Source: Glandiceps talaboti (taxonomy: Eukaryota; Hemichordata; Enteropneusta; Spengelidae). Taken from it: DNA of 64,000 bases. The notes under the pieces were generated by a model. The model was not told the DNA's origin and made no database searches. It worked only from the letters and a program-made list of their open reading frames with translations. Of the stretch, positions 18,291 through 30,705 are shown piece by piece (within the stretch, counting starts at the first letter, position 1; the number at the start of each line of letters is the position of its first letter). Location: contig NW_027554300.1 of assembly GCF_964340395.1 (NCBI RefSeq), forward strand, positions 1 through 64,000, in the 5' to 3' direction. A program made the position numbers and the translations under genes.

Positions 18291-19879
18291 ATTTGCCTTA
18301 AAACTAGTGAAATAAGAGGTATGTCGTTTTAAACTGGTTTAAACTGGTTCTAAAATTAATTTTAATACAGTTTTAAGACTTAATTTGCTTTATAATAAGT
18401 GAAATATGGGGGATGTCGTTAAAGTGATCCTAAAATCCTATTTATAATACTACTCTGGGTCTATAGTAAACAGTCCACATGTGCACAGTGGAAGCCGCCA
18501 AATTAGTCGACGTCAATGTATCTAGCCGGGGGGGGGGGGCAAAAAGTTATAGATGTTTTTTACGTCGATCTTTAGGCTCATAGTTCCAGTTTCATACAAT
18601 TAAATTTCAGCATTACGTGAGTTATAAGTATTTTGACTTAATATTTGCACAGGGTACACACCCTCCCGAATGATCATGTTGATATGTTGTTTCTCCTCCA
18701 AACCAAGATTAAAGGGGAAGTATCTCCCCAAGTATACGTCACAGCCTAATATGAGACCTCGCTTACAAAGCCCACATCTATATGTAAAGAAATGTTTCCA
18801 TTGTAGTATTTTAATGTAGTGTGCAATACAATTGTGCAGCTCCAGAATGGGGAGGGGGATACTGTTTACTTTCACAAAGAAAAATCTATGTCGAGTATTG
18901 GGAGTAAGGGCTATAAAAATTCTCGAGTTCACTTCTGGTGGGGGCATGCATTTGTTTGAGAGCGTGAAGTAAGTAAGTATTTGCCATTTTAATGTAAGGT
19001 CTAACAGTATTTGTCTGTGAAGCAAAACTAGCCGAAGATTTAAATTATTTATGTATTCATTTACTCTAATTTGAACAGTATAAAGTGTGAAATGTAGCCA
19101 GTAACTATAGTGTGGTCGTTCATATATTTATATGTCTAAATATACATTAACTTGGACCCCACACAGATAAGAGAGTTGATTTGTTGTAGGTACTACAATG
19201 ATAATACTGTCTTGTAAAACTATTGCATATGTCAATGAGAGTCAAATAGTCTACATGTATTGTACGAGAGACTATGGTATTGAGAGTGTGAAAGATCGCG
19301 ATAGAGGGCGTCATGATCGAAAAATCAATGATGGTGGTCATCTGAGTTTTACACGTACGAGGTCAGAGACCTCTCGAATAAAAATCATTCTGTTTGTCCC
19401 TATGGGAAAAAATAAAAGATTTTCCCTCCGCCGCTGCAGCCGCCGCCGCCGCCGGAGAAGATTATTATATTTTGACACAGACAGCAAAATAGCAGATTGA
19501 ATGAGGACATTCACTGCAGTATTGAATTTTACGATTAGAAAAAGAACAGTTAGAATAAAAGAAAGGTGTGTGTTATCTGTCAGTGCGAATGCCATATCCC
19601 ATGTGTTCAAATCAAAAGTAGAGTTTATTTTCGACAACGTAAATTTCTTGAAACATTTACTTTCATCGAAAAATTGGAAGAAAAATCTTGTAAATCACCA
19701 AAATTTTCAACAAAAATGAAAACTCATCTGAATAAAATAATGAAATAGAGAATGTGAATTCCTTCGAAATACTACAAATAGATAGTTAAATATCCAACCC
19801 TCTCCTCACATCACATCACAACTAACAACTGCAGTGGTGGCAGTGGTGGCATGCCAAAAATCATAAAATAAATGCAAAG
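18291..19879. other. Gene-free stretch between the 210-bp repeats
   Basis: It contains a G-run (18528-18539), a (CCG)n tract at about 19428-19455 and several short open frames without recognisable content. Sequence character changes from AT-rich element DNA to mixed genomic DNA somewhere near 18450. No coding evidence seen. Confidence 0.5.
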
Positions 19880-20088
19880 AATAGATAATAGAAGAATGGT
19901 CATAGCAACACTTGACCCTCCTCTCAATTGATTTCATAAAATACTACACCCCACACCCCAACCGAAATTCTCACCCTCGCCGGCCAAACCCCACAAGTAT
20001 TACTGAAGAAAAAGAATACTATTTTTGGCCTGTACGGCTTGGCATGGAGGAGTGGTTTTACATTTTAGTGATAGAGATTTAAATGAAA
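19880..20088. repeat. 210-bp direct repeat, copy 2
   Basis: Same orientation as 17559-17769 and almost identical to it, with one C fewer in the C-run and a few substitutions around AATACTATTTTTGGCC. What follows it (GACAACAAAAATCCC) is unrelated to what follows copy 1. Confidence 0.9.
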
Positions 20089-21169
20089 GACAACAAAAAT
20101 CCCAAATATCTGAATTAATAAACCTAACTTCACAATTATCACGTTTGTATTTTTACAAGGCTAAATCTCACTTCTTTTATTAAACAAGCAAGATGCGAAG
20201 ATTTTAAATAATCTTTATCAACGAGTGCGGGCGCTATTCAATATATTTTGAACACTCACAAACCTGTGCTCTGCAATGGGAGACGTACTATACTAGTAAT
20301 GGTGTTTTCCTAAATGATACAAATCCTGCTACTAGTACTACAGATGTATCAATATACGCTCTATACTAGAAGACAATCTAAAGGTAGGGGAAATATATTC
20401 AAGACAGAAAATTGCAATATTTAGACTGTAGACAAGGAAAACAACAAATTACGAAATACTACGCAGACATGAGCACTCCGTGACGACTGCCCGAATACAT
20501 TTTATTAGTGTTCAAAGATCTTTTGAAAGTGACAGATGCCTGGCCTGACGTAACACTTTTCAAAGATGTCAGACTGTTTCTTCAGGGTGAGACTCGGGGA
20601 CTGCAATCCATGGATACATATAATTCATTATTCTTCAATTTCCAATGCGAAATGTAGCTATAAACTCCAGACGCATCCCGCAGGCAGCAATGGATAACAT
20701 TCTTCGAAAATGTAACCTCTTTATGATTATGGTAACCCATATCTAGATTTTATTCTCGCCTCTCTCCAGGAAAACAAGAGACAGTTGAACACATTCCGTT
20801 CATTCAACTGAAATGCACGATTCACTACGTAAGAGACCCAGGTCCATGATATTTGAAGACGTCGTCTGCGTAAAACCCGAAGTTGAAATGGATCATTGTG
20901 GCAATAGCTCTATATGACTTTTTAATGTGTCTATGAGATTAAAGCTACCATTTGTGGCTATTTTATACAGTAACACAGAAAGTTTTTTGAAGAAAAAGTA
21001 AGTCAGTCAGTCAGTCAGTCAGTCAGTCAGTCAGTAAGTAGGATAGTAAGTGAACAGACTACACAGACAGACAGATAGACTAGCAAATAAACAAACACAT
21101 ACATACATACATACATACATACATACATACATACATACATACATACATACATAACCTACAAAAATGTAA
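20089..21169. other. Gene-free stretch with microsatellites
   Basis: No supported gene. It holds an (AGTC)n tract at 20998-21036 and an (ACAT)n tract at 21096-21153, the latter just upstream of Penelope-like coding sequence. Confidence 0.6.
21096..21153. repeat. (ACAT)n microsatellite, left of the retroelement
   Basis: About 14 units of ACAT. A shorter (ACAT)n tract lies at 24109-24126 on the other side of the Penelope-like element. Confidence 0.9.
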
Positions 21170-23822
21170 AGCTACATTTGGGAAGACCAGGTGCACCAGC
21201 CATATCCACTTTTTAGGTAATTGTTTACGAAAACATGTCATTCCAGTAGATTTTCAACTGAAGTTCAAATCATGTTTGTTGGGTCGCCCTACAAAGTTAC
21301 AACGTTCCTGTGATAGACACCTCGATAAGTGTTCCCGTCATCTCATAAGGACTACCATCAAGGACCACTTACGACAACGTGATTATTTTGATCAACAACT
21401 TATGAAGTCACGTTCACAACTTAAGGACAACTGTAGCCATGGACAACTTAACACCATTAAGACAACGGTCCATGAACTCAACCGTGAATTACACACCAAC
21501 TTGTTAGCTTGCAAGGAAGGAAAACTGGATACCCTTACCAAAGCTCGACATCATGAAGATCGAGGTGAGTTTTATCAACCTCATAGTGACCGACAGCCCC
21601 TTCAAAACACATCTAAACGGCTTGTCGTCACCATCCCAGAAGACCTTAATATATCAGATTCAGAACGGAATGTTCTTAGTAGGGGGCTTACATACATCCC
21701 TATTAAATCTCATATCAACGAGTTCTATGTTAAACGTGATGTCGAAAGTTTTTTCCGTCGTCTTCGCTTGAAAGAGTACTTTGCTAATTATGATAATAAT
21801 AACCAACGATTGTTTGGCGCCCCCCCCCCCCTGTTAAGTCACATTGGACACCTCAAGCTGGTCGCAATAGTACTCTTGACCATTACATCAATGTTTGCAG
21901 GCGTGAGGTTTATACTATTAAATTTAATAACAAGTTCCCTTTCAGTAACATCACTAAGGAAGAACGCGATGCTATTTCATCCGTTAGAAAGCGCGATGAT
22001 ATTGTTATTAAGCCTGCAGATAAAGGCGGAGCAGTAGTTGTATGGTATAGAGATCTGTATGTGGCTGAGGCAGAGAGACAACTCTTAAACACGGATTTTT
22101 ACCAGGAATTGGAATGTGATACTACAGAAGACGTGCAACGCGAAATTATGAATACTGTTAACGCTTTTATATCCGCTGGCGAATTACCAACGGAAGCACG
22201 TAACCTTATAGTCCGTCGACCAAGGACAGCCGTGTTTTATTTACTACCCAAGATACATAAGGTTAATATTCCTGGTAGGCCCATCGTCTCAGCTTGTAAC
22301 TGCCCGACGGAACACATCGCGCGTTATTTAGATGCCCTTTTACGACCTATTGTGGCATCTCAGCCTACCTACATTAAAGATACGAACCATGCTCTTAAAG
22401 TATTTAATGGCTTCCAATTCCAACAAGGTAGGCCACGATCGATACCTTTTTTCTATGGACGTTAAGTCCTTATATACTTCCATACCACATAATGAAGGGT
22501 TAGTTGCTATCGAACACTATCTTAATTTAAGACCTGTACTTAACCCTCCTACCCACGTACTTCTTAGATTAGCTGAACTTGTTCTCACCTGTAATTATTT
22601 TACCTTTAATGACAGGTATTTTGTGCAGAAACGCGGCGTTGCTATGGGAAGTTGTCTTGGACCTAGTTATGCTTGTTTACTTATGTCTTATCAAGAACAC
22701 CTTATTTTCAGCTCATATCAAGGGATCTTACCTGATCTATATAAACGATTTATTGATGACGGCGTTGGTGCAGCATCACTCAAACTTGAGGACCTTATGC
22801 AGTTTATTAACTACATATGTAGTTTTAATCCTGCTATTCAGTATACTTATGATATTTCAGAACTAACTATCAATTTCCTTGACATCTCCCTTAGGATTGA
22901 TGGTGATGATATAGCTACATCTATTTATACTAAACCTACTGATTCACATTCATATTTGCAGTATGGTTCATCACATCCTAATAAGTGTAAAGATTCCATT
23001 CCCTATTCACAATTACTTCGTTTACGTCGTATTTGTAGTAGTGATTTGGATTTCAGAAAAAGGTCTGCTGAATTTTGCACGTACTTCCATCAACGTGGTT
23101 ATCCTATGTCTGTTACCAACGCGGCTTTACATAAAGTATCATCTTTGTCTAGGGAAGCTTGTATCAAATCACATGATCAGAGGAGTAACAACGATCGTCC
23201 CATACTAGCTCTTACATACCATCCCTTTTCAACTAGAGTTAAAAACATTATATACAAGCATTTTAATATCTTACGTTCTAATAGGGTTACCAATTCATTG
23301 TTTCCTGCAGTACCATTAACAGCTTGGCGTCGTGATACCAGTCTTAGAGATATGGTGGTACGTACAGAACAACGTGAATTGGAAGTTAATGCAGGTTCTT
23401 TTCCGTGCGAGCGTACTCGATGTGGTACATGTCGTTTCATTATTAATACTAATCATGTTTTGGCCCTAAGAACAGTGTGCCTGTTACAAGTAGATTTACT
23501 TGTATTAGTACTAATGTAGTGTATTGCATTACTTGTCAAAAATGTGGTTTTCTGTATATAGGTTCAACGACTTACTGTACGTCGTCTTGGTGATCGTTTC
23601 GTGGAACATCTCCGTTTGACCAGACAAAAGAATCGTAACTATCCCGTATCTATGCATTTTATTACTAATGATCATAGTGTATCAGATATGTCCATTTCAG
23701 GAATTTGTAAGGTTTCTGGCGATGAGAAAGCTTTGAGGTTGAAGGAAGAAGAAATCATCTTCCGTCTTGGAACGCTGGAACCCCTTGGAATTAATAAATT
23801 ATTCTCGTCTTTCCCTATCTAA
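21170..23822 (+). pseudogene. Penelope-like RT / GIY-YIG polyprotein, frameshifted
   Basis: The enzyme copies element RNA, and its GIY-YIG domain nicks the target. Coding is visible from about 21185 (NCLRKHVIPVDF) through SRGLTYIPIKSHINEFYV. A C-run (about 21821-21832) shifts the frame. The next frame has DIVIKPADKGGAVVV and TAVFYLLPKIHKVNIPGRPI. A shift near 22428 leads to FSMDVKSLYTSIP (motif A), KRGVAMGSCLGPSYACLLM (motif B), KRFIDDGVG (motif C) and TKPTDSHSYLQYGSSHPNK. A CERTRCGTC cysteine cluster follows. After shifts near 23460 and 23570 come VVYCITCQKCGFLYIGSTT and RRLGDRFVEHLR, the GIY-YIG core, ending at TAA near 23822. The order and motifs are diagnostic; the copy is inactive. Confidence 0.9.
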
Positions 23823-24108
23823 TTATCATTATCCCAATCTAATTATCATGATCATTGGGTATTTTTTTTAATTCCAGGCGTATTCTATTGGGTTCTATTA
23901 GGTGCGTGCGAATTTAAGAACTTATCCCACGTATAACCGTTTATTTATATCACGCGCGGTTTTGTTCCATTATATTTAGAAATGTTCGGGTTTTCACTTG
24001 GCATTTCTCTGTCTCGCCAATTTTTCCTTTGAAAAAGAATATTTATTCGAAACGTCGGATTTAACAGCTATATATACGGACTGGTTTATTAGTTCCTTGT
24101 GCATTTCT
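23823..24108 (+). other. 3' region of the Penelope-like element
   Basis: Non-coding. It contains TTCGAAACGTCGGATTTAAC near 24050, a stretch of a type often found in the 3' parts of Penelope-like elements, and ends close to the second (ACAT)n tract. Confidence 0.5.
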
Positions 24109-24126
24109 ACATACATACATACATAC
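24109..24126. repeat. (ACAT)n microsatellite, right of the retroelement
   Basis: About four units, in the same phase and orientation as the tract at 21096-21153. Confidence 0.8.
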
Positions 24127-25174
24127 TTGTACTCCGGCGTGGGCGTTAAATTTCGACTGACAGTTACAAATGAGACTATTGACCAATCAGGGAAAAGCGT
24201 GAAGACCGGTGTATCAGCAGAGTAGCAAATTCATCAAATGTCGGTGGCGGGAGTGTATTTTCTGTGTATAAGATCAAATTAATGGCATCCAGGGAATAGT
24301 GATTAGACGCAGACAATCGTAACAAAAACATGACCCCAGACTGTGACTGAACAGATAAGACTTCCGTTCACAAGTTGAACACTATTTTAGTAATAATAAC
24401 CATTACCTCAGAGTGTATTTAGAAGGTGAACAAAATACACATACTACAACTTGTACTTGCAAGGTAGACCGTATAATGGCAGGGAGAAAGCGACGGGTTG
24501 CTGTTATGACAGCTGAGGACATAGATCAGAAACTGAAGGCAAGTGTACCGAAAAATACACAGAAAAAAATACTAGCTTGTCATGCAAGTTTGGAATAGTT
24601 GGGCCGAGGAGAAGGATGAAGACGGAATGGACAAAAAAGTCACAATAATTGTGGACGGTATTGCATTGTAGTTTGAATGGTGTATTTTACTACAACTTGC
24701 GAGAGGTAGGCGGTACTACCATTGCTTCGTAATACACAACATTTCAAAAGTTTGAATGGTGTATTTCATTTGCATTTAATTAATATGTTGTTTCTTTACG
24801 CTAGACACAGATAAACAATTTCGCTGAAAGTTGTATTTTTGATGTCAGTAGCCATGTTTTGTTTTATCAGTGGCGATTAAATTTCATATCACTAGTTGCA
24901 TACACATGATGGATGTAATTGTATTGAGTAGTTTGTAGTATGAATGTCCTGCATAATAATATCAAGCAAATACATAATGCCTTAGTGGTATGAAATACAC
25001 TGTACATTGGGATATAATTGCTATTTTCGTCGTGCAACATTTGTTGACATGTGTCAGCTTCGATTGGAAGTCACGTTGGCATCAGGGTGTCTTGTCGAAA
25101 ATCAAAACATAAACAATGCGTGTATGAAGTTCTTCCTGGGAAGAATATGACACCATTGAATTATTAGCTTGGGT
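24127..25174. other. Mostly gene-free stretch
   Basis: The only coding hint is at 24476-24670. MAGRKRRVAVMTAEDIDQKL then SVPKNTQKKI is followed, after a one-base shift, by VMQVWNSWAEEKDE. This faintly recalls the N-terminal helix region of Crypton/KIAA1958-type recombinase-derived proteins. It is too short and broken to call a gene. Confidence 0.35.
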
Positions 25175-25250
25175 ACAAGATAAATGCCATCCGGGCAATA
25201 CACGCCTCCTACGTCGGCGTGTATTTACCCGGACGGCATTTATTACTTGT
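25175..25250. repeat. Imperfect 32-bp inverted repeat (hairpin)
   Basis: The left arm 25175-25206 (ACAAGATAAATGCCATCCGG... to ACACGCC) pairs with the right arm 25216-25250 (GGCGTGTATTTACCCGGACG... to ACTTGT), with two mismatches and a few single-base bulges. The loop is TCCTACGTC. It may be a foldback element or the tip of a palindromic MITE. Confidence 0.8.
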
Positions 25251-25256
25251 ATACAT

Positions 25257-25352
25257 ACACTGTGTATTTATACTAACATAATAATGTACACTGTATTTAA
25301 ACTCACATAATAATATACACTGTATTTATATTAACATAATAATGTACACTGT
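25257..25352. repeat. Three-copy minisatellite, ~33 bp unit
   Basis: The unit TACACTGTATTTATACTAAC followed by ATAATAATG recurs three times with small variations, directly after the hairpin. Confidence 0.8.
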
Positions 25353-26154
25353 GAACAGTATTGCATCACCTGTGGATCAATGTATTTTTGTCACTATATA
25401 CACAATGAATAAAATTAAATTGATTTTATGGTCCACACCCAAAACTCGGTGGTAATCATGATTTCAACCTGTTTCTGTACTGCTTATGGATAATGATGAG
25501 TACGATAACTGTTGGTGTTTTAACAGTTTTCAGTGAATGTGTTATGGTTGTCTGATAAAAAAAATGATACTCAAGTTTACACCAAGGTTACTATATTCAA
25601 ATTAGTCTTGGTACACTCTCGTCCCTTAAGAGACTACTAGTAACAGGAAAAAAAATAGTTGACCACATTTTCCTTATTAAATTTGAAGTGAATAACGAAT
25701 TCCAAACATTTGAGGATTCTGAGACAAACAAATTCTTCCAATGGACTGGTGATAGTCTAGGTACAATACAACTTTCTAGCAAGGTGAGTAATTGGTTGTA
25801 TTATTTATTGACATGTGTAGAATAATTGCTTGTATATATACCGCCATCACTTATTTCGTATGTTTGTTCACAGAGTTATGATAAAAGCATTATTAACCCA
25901 ATACCACATAACTGTGTGCAAGTCTTTTTGGAATAAATGGAAATGGTTAGAGTAAGATGGATATCTGTGGGTAGACTGATGCTACCTGTTATATGGAATA
26001 CCTAAAGATAGACCAAACTTGCAAAACTACAAACAGAACTCAACTATCAGTGATAAACTTATAACACCCTACATGATCCCTTTGGGCTTTCTCACATTTT
26101 GTGTTTTCACAAATTTATATTCACACATTGGATAACACCTAAAAAAAAATAATT
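25353..26154. other. No gene recognised
   Basis: One open stretch (about 25568-25779, plus strand) ends exactly at AAG|GTGAGT, a good splice-donor word. It lacks a clear acceptor or any family signature, so an exon is possible but unproven. Confidence 0.3.
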
Positions 26155-26490
26155 GTTTGGTTCCAGTTACGTGACCACACCTAGCTTTTCACTGCCGAAT
26201 CCTAAATTTATTTTTATGTATTCAAGAAAAAAATAATAAAATTGCAAAAATTGTGAAGTCTCGTGAAAAATAGTGGATGCAGAATCTGACATCAACTTAA
26301 AAAGACAATATGAAACTGTTCTTCTAATCTGTAATGGCTGTACATCTGATAGGAAGAAATAAACAACACAGAGATCATTTGGAAAACAATGGAAAACCTC
26401 ACACATGACAAAAATATGTAATAAAATAAAAAAACTACCCCCACCTATTCTAAAATTGAGTGTAATCAGAACCACACATTTTTTTATTAG
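26155..26490. repeat. Dispersed repeat, copy 1
   Basis: It runs from GGTTCCAGTTACGTGACCAC to about ATCAGAACCACAC. It is related along its length to 28688-29040, with shared words such as CAACTTAAAAAGACAAT, GGCTGTACATCTGAT and AACAACACAGAGA. A 118-codon minus-strand open frame over it is considered chance. Confidence 0.8.
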
Positions 26491-28687
26491 GCCTAACAGT
26501 CTGAGCAAAAATCTTGGACTCAATCAAACTGGCCTTATCAGACGAGATAATAAGCATGTTATTAAACTCTTTTAAACAGTTCCCCCAAATCAGACATTAT
26601 AACCATAATATTTGATTATATTTACCCTAGCTCAAATTATAAATCTTTGTTTGAGTCAAAGCAACTTGTGCTTTTGTGGTGGGAATATTTCAGATAGATT
26701 CATCACTATACAAACTACCATTTCTGATGCTTGTTGAATCAGGAGATAAATTAATGGCAGAGAGCTACTTTTTACTGTTTGGGATCAAATGACAGAAAAA
26801 ATGTATTTTAAAATTCCATCATTCACAAGAAAGTGTGGTAACCACTAAAGGGAAGAGAATAAATTGTTTTATCTACCACAAACAAGCTATTTAATGACTT
26901 GATTAATCAGGTTATACCCTTGAATTAATAATGATTATACCATAGTAATAACACCATAAAATATCACCTTAATCTTTTTTTTTGTGTGTAGGAAGAATGG
27001 GAGTATCTACTTTCATTTTAGTGCTTGTTTATGTTTTGTACATGATGCAAAATGATATTTGAGTCTGTCAACTTCATAATTAATTATTCCTATTTCAAGG
27101 GACGCATTCGGCTATCCATATAATTAACTGGCTATTTGTACAATTGCATCTTATTTACATGTATTTATCGACAATGTACAAACCAAGTTATTGTGTTCAA
27201 ACAGCAAATGTAGATATACCTGACCTGTCTAGACCACATGTGTCTATGTCACTGGATGAAGTGTGCTAAAAATACAAATCAAAATATTTCAAATCAATAT
27301 TAATTATGCCAGTTGTTCATAAATTATGCCGGAGAAGAAGAAATATGTTATGCTTTCATATTTTACTTCAATCAAAAGGAAAATACTCACGAACCAAGAG
27401 TTTTGTCAATGATCATCTTCAGACTCTTGACAAGGCCCCTTAGGTCACTCATGCTTTCCTTGGCTTAAAGAAGAAATATTTGGGAAATAAATTTTCCCAT
27501 TTAAAATATTTACATCTTGTATCTGTAATACACAAACTTGAATCAATTCTGTCATTTACAGGAATCGATACAAGATATTTATCTAACTTTGAAGAAAAAC
27601 ATACACCAAGAATGACATTTGTGCAAGTTTTAAATTTGAAAATTTTAGTTTAAATTAACAAATCATTTAAATAGCATTTTGAGTATTTGAAATTGTATAG
27701 AATATGTTTGAATTATTACTATGATCACTCTTTTATTAAATCATATACATGGAACAATTATATGACGGCAATATGCTGGTAAATCCATTCTATTTTTAGC
27801 TACACTTCATGTATATACATGCATGCATGCATGCATGACTGACCACCAAGTTTGGATTCTGTAATTATCAATTATTTGTATAGTAGTTGCATAGTATTAT
27901 AGAGTGCTCTGGACACCTCCCTGCATGAGCATGCACCAAAAATTACCCCAACTGCACATGTACCTACAAAATGTTATAGAGACAGACTCGGTTTGATTAT
28001 TTTCATGTATTAATTGCTATTGAGTAGGACTTCCATGAGGCAATGCTTGCCCATCACAAGGAGCTAATGTGAACAGTGAATAAGGAGCAAGTTTCAAATA
28101 TGTACTTCTAGGCAACTGTGCATAACATAAGTGATGTAAAATCATGAAGTGACTTCAGATTGCAATGTTTATACACAAAATGCCATTATTTCCATTAGTA
28201 GTAACTTGCTCTTTAGTTTATCCCCTTTAATGCATTGGACAATAACCCTTGGATGGAAATCTTACGTTGTAATCCCCAATCTCACTATAATGGTGCAGTA
28301 CATTTGCAAACAGGACATTTGGTTATGAGGTGTGCACATCATATTTATTATTTTTTTTATAGTTTATAGATAGTCAGTCAAGTCTTGAAAAGGAGATCAG
28401 GGGGGGGGGGGGGCTACTGTATTTGGTCAAATGCTTATGTCCATGTGTCTGTTTGTATGTGCATGCATGCATCCCTCCATCATTGTATACTCATATCTGT
28501 ATTTCATACCAAGGTGTGCAGCCCAAGTTGAAAACATCTACCAATCACCAAGATCAATTGTTAGGGGTTTCCAGACACAAACAGACCCATCTTGGGGAAA
28601 TCTTCCAATTATTTACCTTTATTCTGTTGATGTGAAGATAGCAATATATGCCATGGGATTTTTGCTATGTTGTGATTAGGCCAAATA
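26491..28687. other. No gene seen
   Basis: AT-rich intergenic or intronic sequence with short simple repeats: (ATGC)n at about 27819-27838 and near 28461-28470, and a G-run at about 28400-28413. No supported coding region. Confidence 0.5.
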
Positions 28688-29040
28688 AAAAAAAAGTTCC
28701 AGTTACTGACCCCACCTAGTTTTTCACGCCAACCCTAAATTTTTTTTAAGTTTTCAAGAAAAATAATTAAAAAATCACGAAAATCGTGAAGTCTCGCATG
28801 AAATAGTGGGTGCCGAAACTGATATCAACTTAAAAAGACAATGTAAAACTATTCTTGCAATTTGTGATGGCTGTACATCTGATGGGAAGAAATGAACAAC
28901 ACAGAGACCATTTGGAAAACAATAGAAAACCTGAACTAGACACTCACACATGAAACAAATATATAATAAAATAAAATAAAAAATCTACCTACCTCGCCTA
29001 TTTTAAAATTGAATGTAATCGGAACCATACTTTTTTTTAT
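28688..29040. repeat. Dispersed repeat, copy 2
   Basis: Same orientation as 26155-26490 and clearly diverged from it, with a small insertion (GAACTAGACACT). It looks like an old non-autonomous transposon or SINE-type family. Confidence 0.8.
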
Positions 29041-30232
29041 GCCTTAGGGAACTTTAAGACAAAACGTTGACCCATGTTTTGGAATTTTTTTTCATGAAAA
29101 AGTGACCCATTTGAATGGCACATAACCACACACATTTCACCCCTCTCAGTCAAAGGCAAGCTTTATAATGCATCCTCAAGGTCAAATAGCATAAATTAAA
29201 GTGTTGTAAAACTTCACATTTTGCCTGCTTTTTAAACTATTGAAGTTTAATAGTCACCCAATTTGATTGTTACATTATCCATATCCATATTATCAATATT
29301 GGTCTCTCTGAGACATTGACCTTTGACCCCAACCTCTGTCTTCAAGGTCAAAGAGCCAAAAATTATAGTGCATAGTACACAGCAGAGATGATAGACCAAT
29401 TTCAACCAAGCCTGCCACAAATGTCACAAACAGTAATCCACATATGCAGGATACTTCGACATTGGCAATAATAGTTGAATGGCGGCCATATTTATTGTCA
29501 AATTTGACATTTTGTGCACTAACTCAGACTGTACTAGTAGTTTAATACATAGAAATCTAAATTAAGTTACTTAACCAGTGTTATTTATAATGATCTTCAA
29601 GACCTTGACATTGCTTTTTTTTGGTGACCTTGCTAATGATCATATTTGTCATAAAAAATTCAGCATTAACTATTAAGTTGAAATACTGGCGACTGTCTTT
29701 GATGAAGACTTATGAAAATTTGTCACTGTATCAATAACTTTCAGATGAATATTAGAGGCTACATCATTTTATCTGCATTATTGACATTACAAATCAACTG
29801 TAGATGAAGACCTAACAGCTATAAATGGTAAGTACATGTTATCTATAAATACTTTACTAACTTTTTGGTGTAGGTGATGTATATTTGATATTCTGCAGAC
29901 GTACCATGTAATAGATATTGCCTTAAAATACACAGCCAGATTTGATAGTACTTTCTCTTGGTCATTATGCCAACAATTATTTAGACTGAGAATGTATGGT
30001 ACTCGTATGGTAATTCTGGCAATATGGTCCCCTGGATTTTGAAGCGTTTCATTTTGAATTTAATTTTATTACATAAATTTTAATTTAATTTTAGCACATT
30101 TTGACTTCTGATGATAAAACATCCTCTTGGAAAATTTCTTGTTGTAAATAGAGTATCGAATTCACTTTATTTCTGTATGTTATTTAGGTATGATTTACCA
30201 TGCTTGCTATTGCATGTTGTTATGCAATAAAA
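29041..30232. other. No gene; probable LINE/SINE 3' tail at the end
   Basis: Around 29310-29360 there are TGACCTTTGACCCC and AAGGTCAAAG words. The last ~60 bases (TTGTTATGCAATAAAAATTGATTG) look like a retroposon 3' end running into a (TTGA)n tail. No coding remnant was recognised upstream. Confidence 0.4.
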
Positions 30233-30374
<142 letters not shown>

Positions 30375-30705
30375 ATAATTATATTGTTTTAACGTTTGTG
30401 GTGAAATTGATTAAATGATTGATAGCTCTATGAGCTCGGTGGAATTTGGGCAGCATTCGAAATTGATTACGCTAAAATCCATATTATCTAGTCAATGCTA
30501 GGGGTATCATTGCAGCCAACGCAACTCATTGTCGCCAATTCGACTCACCATACAAGCGGACACCTGATTCAACGTTTTTCTTTATTTTCATGGGGAGGGG
30601 TAACACACATGCACACATGCACACAGTGCTTGACTGCAAATTATGAATAGAGTTATAATGGAATGTGCCTTTATAACTCTAAACCAAACATACAGAAAGT
30701 TAAAG
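30375..30705. other. Short unique spacer before satellite B
   Basis: No gene or motif recognised. It includes GCACACATGCACACAG and AGAAAGTTAAAGG immediately before the satellite starts. Confidence 0.6.

Larger units (their letters stand above)
21170..24110 (+). mobile_element. Penelope-like retroelement, decayed
   Basis: Reverse transcriptase of the Penelope type followed by a C-terminal GIY-YIG endonuclease, with a 3' region of about 290 bases. It lies between two (ACAT)n tracts. The N-terminal end is incomplete or unclear, and at least four frameshifts break the single long reading frame expected. No terminal repeats were recognised. Confidence 0.88.

Noticed and set aside
18600-19025. 141-codon minus-strand open frame
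   Set aside because: No recognisable motif, composition like surrounding non-coding DNA, no promoter like those of the element.
19198-19748. Overlapping open frames on both strands around the (CCG)n tract
   Set aside because: Frames exist on both strands over low-complexity sequence; no protein features.
21276-21771. Shorter overlapping plus-strand frames inside the Penelope-like region
   Set aside because: Shadow frames of the broken reverse-transcriptase gene.
23823-24110. Hammerhead ribozyme in the Penelope 3' region
   Set aside because: A GAAAC word is present near 24049 but I could not find the CTGATGA core needed on either side.
26167-26523. 118-codon minus-strand open frame
   Set aside because: It lies over a dispersed repeat; the sister copy at 28688-29040 shows no equivalent frame.
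28423-28679. Two overlapping open frames of 70 and 82 codons
   Set aside because: Both frames overlap in simple-repeat-rich DNA and lack any signature.
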